Assembly: GCF_954871325.1 (NCBI RefSeq)
Contig: NC_088775.1
Coordinates: 21,429,561-21,493,560, forward strand
Length of the DNA stretch: 64,000 bases
Reading direction: 5' to 3'
Source of the DNA: Gordionus sp. m RMFG-2023
Lineage: Eukaryota > Nematomorpha > Gordioida > Chordodea > Parachordodidae
A program made the position numbers and the translations under genes. This document shows, one piece after another, positions 24,875-37,500 of the stretch (within the stretch, counting starts at the first letter, position 1; each line of letters starts with the position of its first letter). The notes below the pieces were generated by a model. The model did not search any database and was not told the origin of the DNA. It saw only the letters and a list, made by a program, of their open reading frames with translations.

Positions 24875-26814
24875 CCTCCCTACTTAAATTAGACCCAACA
24901 TTCTGCGAATGATCAATCTTCTTTCGATCTCGACTTATTCTTCTTAATTTTTGCTGTCTTCTAAGTTCTAACGAAGGCTTTGTCGCTTGAAATTTTTGAA
25001 TTCTTTCTGTCGCTTGTCACCCTGGGAAATGATCAGCTTTTTATCTCTGTAGGCCACTGACGAACTTGATAAAGGCTTGTTTTCCACGATCCACGCTTGA
25101 TGAACGATTATCGATGCCATCCAGTTTCATCGTAGCTTGTTTTCTATCATTCTCTTGTAATCCACGATTAGCTTTTTATCTCGATAAACGATTGGTCTGC
25201 GATAAACGATGGTTTTCACGAATTCTTGTTCCTATGATTGTCGATTTCCGTATCTTAGACTCAAGTCTCGATAATAATTGGCTATTATTGATCCGCGATT
25301 AACTATTGTAGCATAACGTCTTGACCCTCCTTTCTATCAATTTGCTTGTTTTCCCCCTTTCTCTTGTAATTGAGTGGTTGTTGCCTCTAATTCTTGTAAT
25401 CGTATCTATCTTTCAGACTTTCGGGTCTTCTACGACAGTTTGCCCTTGCTGAGCTATCGGGTAATCACATCTAATCTACTTCTACCTAAAATAATCTATT
25501 TACATATCTACATTTATCTCCTCTAAACTAATTCTGCCTTTAATAAATGGCGTAAATTATACTAAATCTTAAATTTTATAATACGTAGCAAAATATAATA
25601 AATTATATAAATATATCACATTCTATCACCCCTCTCCCCTTAATGAAGACTAGACCCATATTTTTATTGAAAAATTTACTTGTACTCATCCTTTAGCTAT
25701 TGATCTCATCTTCTTTTCAGCCATGTCTAAATTTATATCTAAAAATCCTATTCTAAAATATATATCAAAACCTATCTTTTTAAAAAAATTATCATTGTGT
25801 ATTTATTTCCTCATGTACTCTTTGACACTCAGTCTTTAAAAAAAACTGCTGAAATATAAAAATCTCTTTTCATACATACGTTGTTGAGAAATCAATGACC
25901 TAATCATAAAAGTTTTCATACTTACGTTTATGAACAACCTCTTAATTCTAATCACTATGGTTTTCACCCCACGTCTTTGAAGAACTTATGAAATCTAATC
26001 ATTATAATTTTTCGCACAACCGTTGTTGAAAACTGATATGTATATTTCTAAAGCATGTTTTTCCTTTTGTATTATTAGAATAATATTGTATGATTCTTCT
26101 TAAATCTTATTCATGATTCAAAATAAAAATCCGATCTCAAATTGAGCTCGATTGCGGCATAAATTTTCTAATGACGAAAAGCCGATTCTCTCTATGAAGA
26201 TTTTTTGGTTAATCTACAACCTAATATACTAATTCACATTAATCCTTGAGGCTGTTTTATCTCTCGCAGCGCTTAAAATAAAAGTTAAACGTAAATCTTC
26301 AATAAGAATTTAATCAACTATTTCCTAACAATAAAGTTATATTCTAATCTTATTCACCGAATCTTTTAATTATTATATCTCAGCAACCTATTAGTTAAAT
26401 ATTAACTTTCGCAATTTATGTTTCTATTTCTTTGTCAAAGTTATTTCTAGTGATCACTTGATAATAATTCTAAAATCTAAAAAGTCTTTATTAGTTTCAA
26501 AATTCGATTGGTTTTTAGTTTACCAGTAACTTCTAAATATAAAATTCCTAATTATCACCTTTAAATAACTAAACACAATTATCTCTATCTACTATGAATG
26601 TTACCTTTGTCTTTAATTTTAGATTTTATATTCCTACATAAACATAATCTTAACAACATAATTTTTCCTTTTCATCTTTATTTACATATTTTTCTTACGT
26701 TCTTCTGGAATTTTTTTTTTGTATTAGAATACAGTTTGACACATCTCCTTGTTGTCCCACCGGTCACAGACTGAAGGTTGTAAAGGGCCGGTCTCCTCCG
26801 CTCTCCAACACCAT

Positions 26815-27221
26815 TGTCACAACGACAAGTTGACATTGTGCATCAAAACCTAAATATAAAAATAGAAAACAAATATATATATAAAAAGGAAATTAATAAT
26901 AATTAGGAATCACGAAATCATAAAATCAACTTTAATTCTTTATTCAAAATTATAATAGTAAAAATCATAAAAAAATAAAATAAAATATAATATAATTAAA
27001 AAAGTTAATAATTTAAAAAAAACAAAGATTTTTTATATCGTAAAAATTTGCCTTTTTATACTCTTTTCAATCTTCTTATAACTAATCATAACTATTCAAA
27101 TATAATCTTTTTATCACGCGTTATAACAATAAATCCACAAAAATTCTTTATGCAAATTACATATAAAGTACAACAAAATCCAAAAGAAATCTTTATGCAA
27201 ATTAATTCTAAAATTCACAAC
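26815..27221 (-). repeat. 5' LTR of E3
   Basis: It matches 24477-24874 closely, with a short AAAATATAATATAATT length difference in an AT stretch. Confidence 0.88.
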
Positions 27222-28150
27222 TAACCACCTGATAGGTATATATCGCAACAACTCACACCATTCCAAGTCAGGCCACTTCACCAACTATTTTAAATAATTA
27301 ACACTTTTAGTTGATGAACTAAATTCGTTAAAGCATTTCATCACAATTATTTTGACATCCACAGATAGTTCATTCATTGCCTTCTTGCAAGAATTATGTA
27401 GTATATGGCATATACAGCCAATTGGTATTAATTCCTTATTGTGCTGCCTCAATTCGGTAACTTTAATTTTTGCCAAAATTTACAGAGGCATTATCAGCGC
27501 AGAAAGCTGACATAATCATTGATAACCCTGAATCAGCTATATTTATTATTATGTGGCTAGCTACATTGTTGGATTTTTCACTATCCGAGGAAAAATTTTT
27601 AACAGTTTTATTAAAATGTTCTTATTCTTATTAAAATAGCGAAGGATCGGGGGGAAATGTTTTAATATTTCCCTTATTAGATGCATCTGTTAGAATTGCA
27701 TATGGATGCCCATCTTTCAAATCGTCTAGATTTTAACCTCTAGGATTTAGGTACTAAAACACTTTTGACAGCCTTGCTCATTTTTGTTTTGCCACAAGTA
27801 AGGTTTGCACTTATATTGGAGTCGTTAAATATCATGAGAAAAAGATATGACCCACATTGTGAGGATATAGCTCTGTGAATGTTGAACTACATGATAGATG
27901 TATACGATTTCCGCAAATGTAGTTGCATTTGTATATTATTTATTATTTGAGAATATTTTTGTATTGCAATCGATGTTGATATACTCCCCTGTACTGACTT
28001 ATATGAATGAATGATTTATTATTGGATAAAAATAAAACAGAATAGAAAGAATTTTACAAACTAGACATGTTTTTCGAATATATATTTAAAATTATTTTAA
28101 AAATATAAAAATCATCAATTAATGTCTCTCAAAATTATTTTTATATATTA
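27222..28150 (-). mobile_element. hAT fragment, minus strand
   Basis: The stretch 28010-28140 is the inverse of about 9390-9500 (shared CAAACTAGACATG, GAATAGAAAGAATTTTAC and ATGAATGATTTATTATTGGAT), which ties it to the hAT family that starts at 9268. It contains the transposase relic at 27285-27900. Confidence 0.6.
27285..27560 (-). pseudogene. hAT transposase relic
   Basis: Upstream on the minus strand, AFCADNASVNFG (about 27480-27520) matches the ADNA..NFG motif of BED-type hAT transposases. The next piece contains LIPIGCICHILHNSCKKAMNEL and then IIVMKCFNEFSSSTKSVNYLK, equivalent to the conserved GC.CH.L...K...L...FS.S..R region. The pieces are separated by a frame change, so it is broken. 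Confidence 0.65.
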
Positions 28151-28335
28151 AAAATGTTAAAATTAGTGAAGGTCAACGGTCCGGTCCTATCGGTCTTAGA
28201 CCGGACCGAAAAAGACCGGTCCTGGACCGGTCTTTTTATTTAGGACCACGATCAGGATCGATCTTTTTTTAAGGACCGTGGTTCGGTCCGGTCCGAGGAT
28301 ATCGGTCCAGTCCGGACCGACCGGACCCGATTATT
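28150..28335. repeat. GGTCCGG-rich hairpin-forming patch
   Basis: About ten copies of GGTCC/GGACC or GGACCGG occur in both orientations within 170 bp (for example GGTCCGGTCC near 28170 and GACCGGACC near 28200). The patch is strikingly GC-rich against its AT-rich flanks. It resembles the motif-array ends of hAT elements in this window, but no TIR pair or target duplication was found. Confidence 0.55.
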
Positions 28336-28499
28336 TATTATGTATTTGATAAAATTAAGAGCAAATCCATGTTGACATTTTAATTTTTGATGGAAAAGCG
28401 GCAAAATAAATCTGGGAGGTCGTCTGGAGAGGAAATAATTAATGTATAATTTTATATCATTTAGGGTTGTAGATGAAAGTGATGACTGATTAACAAAGC

Positions 28500-28990
28500 A
28501 GTGTACAAAACACATTACGTCCTGATAAAGATGATATGCTTATACCTTGGGATACTGGTAAAAGAAGAACGCAAAACGATATTTCTGTTAATGTCAGCAT
28601 TGGTATCCCCCTCTAAAATAGAATCATGAACGACAATGTTAACTCAACCATAAAACGGTCGTAAGTATTGTTATAAAGGCCATGACAGAATTACTGCATA
28701 TATTTCCATTAATAAAGTTGATGAAATTGGCCGTACTGTACATGTCAATGTCAACATAGGTATCCCTCTATAAAATAGAATCATGAACGACAATGTTAAC
28801 TCAATCATAAAACGGTTGTAAGTATTGCTTTAAAGGCCACGACAGAACTACTGCATATTTTTCCATTAATTAAGTTTATGAAATTGGCCGTATTGTACAT
28901 TCAAGCTCTAAATATTCATGAAAGTTTCTCGGAGAATTGGATAAAGTATAATTTATATTAACTCCTAGTGAAGTGAATGATAGTACAGGA
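28500..28990 (+). pseudogene. Probable Helitron Rep-domain relic with a 157-bp tandem duplication
   Basis: The frame near 28660 gives KYCYKGHDRITAYI followed by NKVDEIGRTV. This resembles the Helitron helitron-like-N/Rep region that reads KYVYKGHDR...DEI. A 157-bp segment (the GAATCATGAACGAC block starts at 28621 and again at 28778) is duplicated in tandem and carries the motif twice. Frames are broken and no Helitron ends were found nearby. Confidence 0.5.
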
Positions 28991-29049
28991 TTAAATGTTT
29001 ATATTTGTCAAAAAATAGGCGGAGGCATAGGGATTGTGTTAGTGGCGAT

Positions 29050-29231
29050 TAGTGTTGTTAAACGGCTCGTTTTGAGCCGATTTTTAAAGACGGCTAACTC
29101 AATATTCCATCCAGAAAAATATTAAGCAAACCTGAAGATTTTGCTCATAGAAGGAACAAAGGTTTAGACATATATTGACGAAATCTCGAGGTTTAGGCAT
29201 AATTTTTCTGGCTAAAATATTGAGTTAGCCG
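29050..29231. mobile_element. MITE of the 12901 family, right end shortened
   Basis: It starts TAGTGTTGTTAAACGGCTCG, like the ends of the 12901 element, and its right part (ATATTGAGTTAGCCGT) is the inverse of the inner left part (ACGGCTAACTCAATAT). The outermost TGTTGTTAAA is missing on the right. GTGGCGAT before it (29042-29049) and TTGGCGAT after it (29232-29239) match at 7 of 8. Confidence 0.6.
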
Positions 29232-29239
29232 TTTGGCGA

Positions 29240-30829
29240 TGGTATAATTTGTAGAACTGGGTGAAAATAAAATAAACAGATATAAAACAAAAGATAAAAA
29301 AAACAAAATAAACCTCCAGATGAGTTCATTTCAAGCGTAATTCTTTATTATTTTGTCTACCAGTAATTCTAGAGGTAAGGCGTTTGTTTAATCGTCATTA
29401 TTTTCTTTGCTTATAATAGATTCATCATGTTTTGTAGCAATGTGAGGGATTAGGGTTAGCCTAGACAAATAAAGAAATCAGGCAAAAATATAAATAAACT
29501 ATTGTTGAAATTAAACAAACATTAATGTAAAACCGGTAGATGGGTCAATATTAGATGCATATTTCTAGTAGTTGGAGGGCTATCATCAAAAAAATTTTTG
29601 GAGGACTTATCAAGCCTATTATGATATTCTAAAAGTTAAAAAATAACATGATGAATGTAATGTTATTAAGATTAAGGGATTAAGGTTAATTAATTGTAAG
29701 ATAATAAAAAATTAAGATTAAAAAAGGGGAAAAAAGAAGGTATAAATGATTATATTATAAAAATAATAAAAATTAAATTAAAGGAATTAGGTTTTGAGAA
29801 ATAGTGGTTAATAGATAATAGAGATAGAAAGAAAAGAATGAGATAATAAAATTTAGTGATAAATAAATTCATTAAGGGAGGGGAAAAAAAATAAAGAAAG
29901 AGTTATAAATAAGGATTGGATATTATAAATAGGTTAGGATAAGAATATTTAAATATTTGAATATACTTGGTTATCTTCTTAATTATTGGTTATGAAAGAA
30001 AAATATGTATAAAAAATTGTAATGTAAGTACTGACAAAAATTGTGAGTATGTTCAAAATATATATACAAGTTGAGTATCTTGTAGAGATTTATTAATGTG
30101 TAATTGATAATATGAGATGAAAATTGATGAGGTAATCTAAAATTAAAGAAAGGATTAAGTAAAATAAAAATATTCATTCATATTTACAAAGTTGAGGGAA
30201 TATTGTTTTTATCAATTCAAAGATGATTTTTCAAATCTCTCAATCCATGTTAAGTACGTGTACACCATCAATTCTCGAAATTCCATTCATCTGTTCTGTT
30301 TGTATAAAATAAATAAATAAAATCAACAAATAAAAAAATAAAAATAAATACGTAGCGATGACATGACGTCACGATGACGTAGTGAAGACATCGGAAAATT
30401 ATAATATAGATAAATCTCTTATACTTATTTGGATTTGGACCTTGAAAATAATTTTATGGAAGAGACATTATAATTAAATTTAAAAATCAATAATATAGTT
30501 GATTAGTGATTTTGAACTCGGCTAAAATATTAAATTATTAATTTTCAATTAATAAATGATTATATTTATTTAATTAGAGTTATATAATAATTTAAATAAT
30601 AAAAGTCAATTTAAATGCTAAATTATTTAGTGAGTGTATTGTTATATTTTTAACATAGAATTTGATTGCAAGCTGACATAGTATAATTTATATGTAATAA
30701 TTTAATCTAATAATTAAAATAGTATTCATTTAATAAAAATTAAGAGAGTCTTATTAATTTTTTAATAAAATTAAATCTATATAATACTCAATAGAATTAT
30801 AAAAGAAATTACTCAGAGGGCAATTAAAA
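29240..30829. other. AT-rich intergenic DNA
   Basis: No genes were seen. A short patch at 30355-30395 has three TGACGT/ATGACG motifs, including the palindrome TGACGTCA. That is a CRE-type site by sequence, but nothing ties it to a gene. Confidence 0.45.
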
Positions 30830-30951
30830 ACATTTATTTTTAGCTCAAGGGGATATTAAGGAGCCATTAAAAAAAAATTTTGTTTCAGGGGGCTATTCAA
30901 ACTTTTCAGGGGGCTCGAGCTCCTGCGCCCCACCCCCTAGCGACGGCGCTG
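30830..30951. repeat. One end of a hAT-type element
   Basis: Repeated CAGGGGGCT and GGGGATATT-type motifs lead to a GC-rich end CCCACCCCCTAGCGACGGCGCTG, which reads CAGCGCCGTCGCTAGGGGG inverted, a typical hAT-type end. No partner end was identified. Confidence 0.45.
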
Positions 30952-30953
30952 CT

Positions 30954-31320
30954 GGGGTAACAAGAAAAGATAAAGTGCGCAGTACAAGAATACTAAGTAG
31001 TTTAAAGGTAGTGCCCGTTAAGACTAAGTTAATGGTAAACAGACTTAGGTGGTATGGGCACACAATGAGAAGGCCTATGAACTACATAGGAAATAAGGTC
31101 GAGAGTTTGGAAGTGATGTGCAAACGTAAAAGAGGAAGGTCATAACTTCAATAAAGCCATATAGTTAAAGCCAATATAAAGAAGTATAAATTAGATAAAA
31201 GAAATTGTATGAATAACATAAAGTGGAGTCAGATGTTGAAGGAGCTTACCACCAAAAAAGGTGAGAGCTTAAGAGAAAAAAAGAAAACAAAGCTTTGTGC
31301 GTAGGGTTAAAAGGTTAATA
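30954..31320 (+). pseudogene. LINE 3' fragment, same family as 36283-36995
   Basis: The sequence matches the inverse of 36283-36620 closely, including [12 protein letters not shown] (near 31045) and the 3' end GAGAGCTTAAGAGAAAAAAAG. It is truncated on its 5' side and broken. It ends about 190 bp upstream of the NOG1 start codon. Confidence 0.8.
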
Positions 31321-31508
31321 TTAAAAAAAGAACGACGATCCAGGCAATTCTAAAAAATAAATCAAATCTGGGTTCGTCTCGATTCTTAAATCATCAACTT
31401 CAATCATATCAATATTTATCTTCTAGTAATTTCGAGAGTCGTTGTGATTTAGTACTATAAAAATATTTGCTTTTTAATTAATCATCTATCCTAAATATCT
31501 TTTTAAAA
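31321..31508 (+). promoter_or_regulatory. 5' flank of NOG1, presumed promoter and leader
   Basis: Only about 190 bp separate the LINE fragment from the NOG1 ATG. It includes TATAAAAA at 31456-31463 and several TC-rich stretches. In DNA this AT-rich the TATA-like string is weak evidence. An upstream non-coding exon cannot be excluded. Confidence 0.25.
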
Positions 31509-31556
31509 ATGGTACAATATAATTTTAAAAGCATTTGCGTGGTTCCTACTTCAAAG
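31509..31556 (+). CDS. NOG1: NOG1 exon 1
   Basis: It encodes [16 protein letters not shown], matching the human start MAHYNFKKITVVPSAK. The donor GTATAT follows in phase 0. Intron 1 is only 40 bp. Confidence 0.93.
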
Positions 31557-34500
31557 GTATATGATTTTAAATTTATAAAACTAAGTAAATATTTAGGATT
31601 TTATTGACATTGTTTTATCAAAAACTCAAAGAAAAACTCCAACAGTTGTTCACAAACACTACAAAATATCGCGAATCAGGCAATTTTATATGCGAAAAGT
31701 TAGATATACCCAACAAAATTTTGACGAAAAACTGAGCCAAATATTAGTGGATTTTCCAAAAATTGATGATATACACCCATTTTATTCTGACCTAATTAAT
31801 ATTCTATATGATAAAGATCATTATAAAATAGCATTGGGGCAACTTAATAAGGCAAAACAGTTAATAAATAAGTAACTTCTTAAGTTTTCTTATTTTAGAT
31901 TATATAAAATATTAAATTTTCTCTCAATTCATATGAACCTAAAAATTGTTATATTTAATTAGTTAATATTAATTTTTAGCATTGGAAAAGAATATCTAAA
32001 ATTGCTCAAGTTTTCAGATTCATTATACAGATGCAAACAGTTGAAAAAAGCTGCCCTAGGAAGGTAATATATATATATATAAATCACAGGCCTACAAACA
32101 GGGATAAACAGGCAATGCAGCTCCTCATGGGCAAATGTTTTCTAGTGGCCTCTATTTTATAGGAGGTTTGCCCCCATACCCCCATTTGCAGGCCTTCAGC
32201 CCACTTTTATCTGGCCATTCATTTAATATCATGTTTGTATTATATATGTTTATATTATTTCTTATATTTTTGGATTAAATATTTTAAGAAATGTTCAAAT
32301 TTCATTAAAGTTTACTAAAAATGCACAATATGATCTCATTATAAAATTAATAATATTGAATTAATAAATATATAATCAAATTTGCACTTTTTAATTTTTT
32401 TTGTGACAATTATATAATTAAAGGCAGGTTCCAAAGAATAATTTTTTAAAAATTTTAGAAAAATTACCATAATTTTTTTTATAAATAAGAATAAATTTAA
32501 AAATTTTATATTATCTCAAATATTTATACAATTGTACAAAATTTTAAGTCAAATTTAATATTTTATGAGATATAACAATTTAAATTGTGTAATGGGATAT
32601 TTTACCACTTACATACATTTTATTAAAAAAGAATTAATTAAATTATCATATATATATATAATAATAATGAAAATATAAAAAACTTGCAGAGAATAAAATA
32701 AAAAATTAATTATTCATTCATTGGGGAAATTTGATTATTTACTTTATCAAATAACAAATAATTCATTTTAAGCAAAATGAAATATACAAGAAAATAAACT
32801 AAGACAACAAGATCTTTATAATACAAAGGCAATTATGACTTAAATTAAAAATCAAAAAAAATTTATTGAAAGAAGACTGGGAAAATATATTTTTTTGAAA
32901 TTATTTGATAAACTTAAATATTTTTGGATTTTGTTGGTATTGTTGCACCTCTCATAATTTTGCTTAGGAAAGCCAATTATTGATGTATATATGACATATT
33001 AAAAAACTTGTTTACAGGGATGAGTGAGTAGCTAGTGAGCCATCATTATTTTTTTACTATTTTTTTCTCTTTTGTTCAACCCCCCATTGAACCAATATTT
33101 TTGTGAAACACTCTTGGGCAAGGTAATGTTAAAAAAGCATGGAAATTTGGGATGGAGTTAATATTATATATTAAAGATAATGACTCAGTAGCTAATCGCT
33201 TATCAAATGAAGAAGAATAAACTTAGTTTAAAAGGAAAATTAACCTTTCCTAGAGTTTTATTAATTTATTCAATATTCATTACATATTAATACTAACTTG
33301 ACTGGCGATTCATACATTGAAATGCATTAAAAAGTATACAAACATTGAAGTCAGTCATTGAAAGGCATTTAAAAGTGAAAGATATTTAAACAAAATATCT
33401 TACAATGGCTACTACAGCCAATGACATTGACTTACCTTTAATAAATGAATTGTCATTCTAGATTAGTATAAATGTCATTAGCATTAATAAAATATAACTA
33501 TTTTACCTATTTTATTTATCGGCGACTATATTGTTTCATAGCTGGATATTTCTGTGGTCTATTGAATGTTTGAAAAAAAACATTGAAAAGAAATAATATT
33601 CTATTCACATTAATTATGGAAAATAGGATTAAGTAAGTATATATGAATAAATTAATCAATATCAAATTTTTACTTTGGTATCTAATAAATATGTCAGGCC
33701 TAGAACAATACTTTAGAAAAGCTTTCTATAGTATTCAAACCCAATTCTCCAGACCTGTGATTCTTTTTTTTTCACCTAGGCCCAAAAAATATTTAGAGTG
33801 ATGTACTCCACTCGAAATCCAGAATTTTTTTTCACTGGGTTAAGTTAGTCATTTTATGATAGACTATAATAAAAACTAGTTTTTTTATACATCTTGGAAT
33901 ATTTAGATAACATTAAAATTTGTTATATAACAAAATTATATAAAGGAAGCGTCAGAATTGACCGGTCAAGAATTTATTCCTGATCGGATCAGTAAAAAAT
34001 TGTTAAAATCCGATTCACAATGAGCTCATTTCATTTGTCTATGCTGACTTTTGTTTAAAAGTTTTATTAACATTCCAAGATAGTTATGCATTAAAAATTA
34101 ACTGCTTATCTTGTGTCAATTCCGAGATATGCATATTTACATATTTTAATATCTACATAGCTCTAACAAAAAATATTAGGCAACTTGATTTTTTCGTTTT
34201 TGTTCCTAATGCACTTAGATATGCTAACTTGATTATCGTTTTTTTATTAGTGAAATTTGTAGATGTGTAGGTAGCTATTGAAAGCAGTCTTTTAAAACTC
34301 TAATTTTTACAAAAACTTGCATGCATTCTATTCCATCGATTGTTTGTGTAATTTACTAGTAATTTTTAACAATAAGTAATCAAGTTTGAACATAAACATA
34401 GCTTAATGAAGATAGATATACTTGTTTCTTAAATATTTTTATCCAAATTTGGAATTTAAAAAAATCCTAATATGGCCCCGCAAAATCATCGATGGGTCTC

Positions 34501-37500
34501 CATCTCAGAACCCTGATTTAACAAACGACACCGAAATTTTTCAAATGTTAAATTATAGTTTTTTTTATTTATGAAAGACGCTTGAATTCTTTAATTATAA
34601 TTATTGCAAGCTGACTATCTGTTACTCGTTAATAAATAATTTCTTGCTCCAGTGGTATTTAATATTAATTAAGCTTTTGGGGAAATAAAATTTAATATTT
34701 TAATTGGAATTAAAATTTTATACTATTCAATATAATTGATCGATTCAAATAATCGGATACCTAGACACACGATAAGTCTTTGATCTTAAGAATTTCCTTA
34801 ATAAGTCGCATTCATAAGATATTTCAAGAAAACTGTAAATAGTTCAAAACTATACAATAAGCATGAAAATTTATTTAAAAACTGTTTTACGATAATACAT
34901 TCCTTTAAATACCAAAGATTATTTTGGTATAGGAATAAAAAATTTGGAATTATCTTGCCTTGGAGATTGCTGGGTAATGTATAAATCATGTATTATTTTT
35001 TTTTAAATCACAAATTACCGATTGGCTGTCGCTGAATTATGAATACGAGCTCAATTGACCACGCCAAATTTTCCACGTTTAATTGACGTAACATCGAATC
35101 AACATATATAATATATTTGCCTGTTTGTTTTGGCGTCTAAACGGCTTACTTTAAATTTTATTTTATCATTTTTATTTTACCAAATTTTACGGGCTGTAAA
35201 ATTATCAAAATTAAAAATCCTGACCGTACCCAAAATTTTGACCTCTGCAGGCCTCTGATAAATAAATTGCCAGGTCTAGCCAAATGGCCAAATTTTTTTT
35301 ATAAAATTTGGTTCTATAACACGTTACTCCCCCAATCAACCAACAAATATGTCCAGAACACAAAATATCAGAAACCTACTAATATCTGAAATTAGAGATT
35401 TGTTTGATCATAAACTACGTGAAAAGGTCGCTAGGTTTATATATATCCCAATCCAAAACAGTTGAAGAATGCTGGATGCTGTTTAAGGGAGACATCCATG
35501 AAGCGAGCAAGATTCTGATAAATAATAATTCTCTGGGAAAGAATGAATAGATATCTATGATCACTTTACTTAAAATTGAGGAGCTTCGCTCGAAACTACT
35601 TTGACTGGGAGCTCTGGAAAATCACCCAAAGATCTTTAAGAATGGCAGAAGAACTTTTACGGCGAGGAAAGCTTATGAGATAGATGTAGACATGAGAAGC
35701 AATAGACTTTTTGATGCTTGTAGTAAACTCAAGTATTTCTACAAATCGAAAATTTTCAGAAAACCACCTCTCATTCGTGAAAACAACAAAGTTATTTTTG
35801 ACCAGGAAGACCAAATGGCACTTTGGACAGATTATTATATGAATATCTTTGAATCCAGAAAACCTGTGAGGATATCATATGAACAACATACTGCCTCCCA
35901 ATTTACATTGACCGAAATATCCGCTGCTTTGATGAAACTAAAGAATCACAAAGCCCCTGGTCCGGATAATATCACAGGAGAACAACTAAAAGCAACATCG
36001 GATGCCATACCACGCTTTCTGCTTATTATCTTCAACAAAATATGGTCTTCAGGAACGACTCCTAAGGACTGGAATTTATCCACTCTTTGTAACTTCCCAA
36101 AGATCTCGAACCCTACTAACCGGGATTACATGGCTATTGCACTTACTTCAACGGCGTCCAAGATTTTCATGGTTCTACTCAAGACCCGTATTCTGCAAAC
36201 ATCGCAAAATCTCTTTGCAAAATATATCTGTGCCTACCGTCCAGATAAAAATATCATGGAACCATTCCTCTCTCTTAAATTTTTTTTTTCTCTTTAGCTT
36301 TCACCTTTTCTGGTGGTAAGCTCCTTCAACATCTCTCTCCACTTTATGTTATTCATACAATCTCTTTTATTTAATTTATACTTCTTTATATTGGCTCTAA
36401 CTATATGGCCCCATTGAAGTTTTGGCCTTTCTCTTTTACGTTTGCCCATCACTTCCAAACTCTCGACCTTATTTCCTATGTAGTTCATAGGTCTTCTCAT
36501 TGTGTGCCCATACCACCTAAGTCTGTTTACCATTAACTTAGTCTTAATGGACACTACCTTTAAACTACTTAGTATTCTTGTACTGCGCACTTTATCCTTT
36601 CTTGTTACCCCAGCAATCATCCTCAGCATTCTCATCTCCATAGTTTGTAGACTTCTCTCGTCTGATTCTTTGATTGGCCATGTTTCCGAACTATATAGAA
36701 TAGTGTACTATGGAACTGTAAATTTTTCCCTTTAATTTGTGTGGGATTCTTTTGTCAAATAGCACTCCAGATAAAGATCTCCACTTTAACCACCCTTGAT
36801 TAATCTTACTTTTTATCTCTTTTTCCATTGTGCTATTTGTTTGTATAGTGGAGCCCAAATATTTGCAGCTTTCAATTGCCGATATCTGCCATTCATTTAT
36901 ATCAATACTCTCTGTTTCATCTCCTATTACCATATACTCCGTCTTTTCTCTATTTACTTTTAATCCGTGCTTTTCTAGGATATTTATCAACTCCGTAACG
37001 GGCTTCGAACCGGACTTGGGTCTAAATTTTTTTAAAAAATCGGGTTCGGGCCGAGTCGGGCCTTGGAATTTTTTTTAAATATATTTAAATTTATCAATTT
37101 TATATAAATTTTTTAGATAATAAAAATATTTTATTTTCTTTATAGAACTAGACGCCATATAACATATGTCTTTTGTTTTGAGTAATTATAAAAATAATTT
37201 CTATATTTAAATAAGTTCGGGCGGGGCCGGTAAATTTTCTTAAAAAATTTGGGCCGGACCGGCAAAACTATTTAAAAAAAATTCGGACCGGACTTGAAAA
37301 ATTAGGCCTGATGCATGTCACTAATCCTTAACCCCATTTTTTAAAGTAAATTAAATAATTGGCTATTCTCATGTTGGCTGTTTTCCTTTCTCCAATGCAG
37401 CTTGTTTCCAAAAGATGCATAAATAACAGATTTCTATCTGTTATTCCTACATGTTAAATGTGGCCTGCCCACTAAGTAAATGTCATCATATACAAAAAAT

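Larger units (their letters stand above)
24477..27221 (-). mobile_element. LTR retrotransposon fossil E3, non-coding, 2.75 kb
   Basis: Direct LTRs lie at 24477-24874 and 26815-27221, near-identical by eye. On the minus strand the 5' LTR ends in TTGTGACA and is followed by ATGGTGTTGGAGAG, as in E2. A purine tract AAGTAGGGAGGTG precedes the 3' LTR. TAAC flanks both sides (24473-24476 and 27222-27225), a likely short target duplication. The interior lacks gag and pol but shares blocks with E1 and E2. It looks structurally whole for a non-autonomous element and recent. Confidence 0.88.

Noticed and set aside
30355-30395. CRE-like TGACGTCA cluster as a promoter element
   Set aside because: No gene start lies nearby, and a single 8-bp palindrome is expected by chance in this length.
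36002-36319. 105-codon ORF overlapping LINE A
   Set aside because: It is a shifted-frame shadow of the reverse transcriptase reading.
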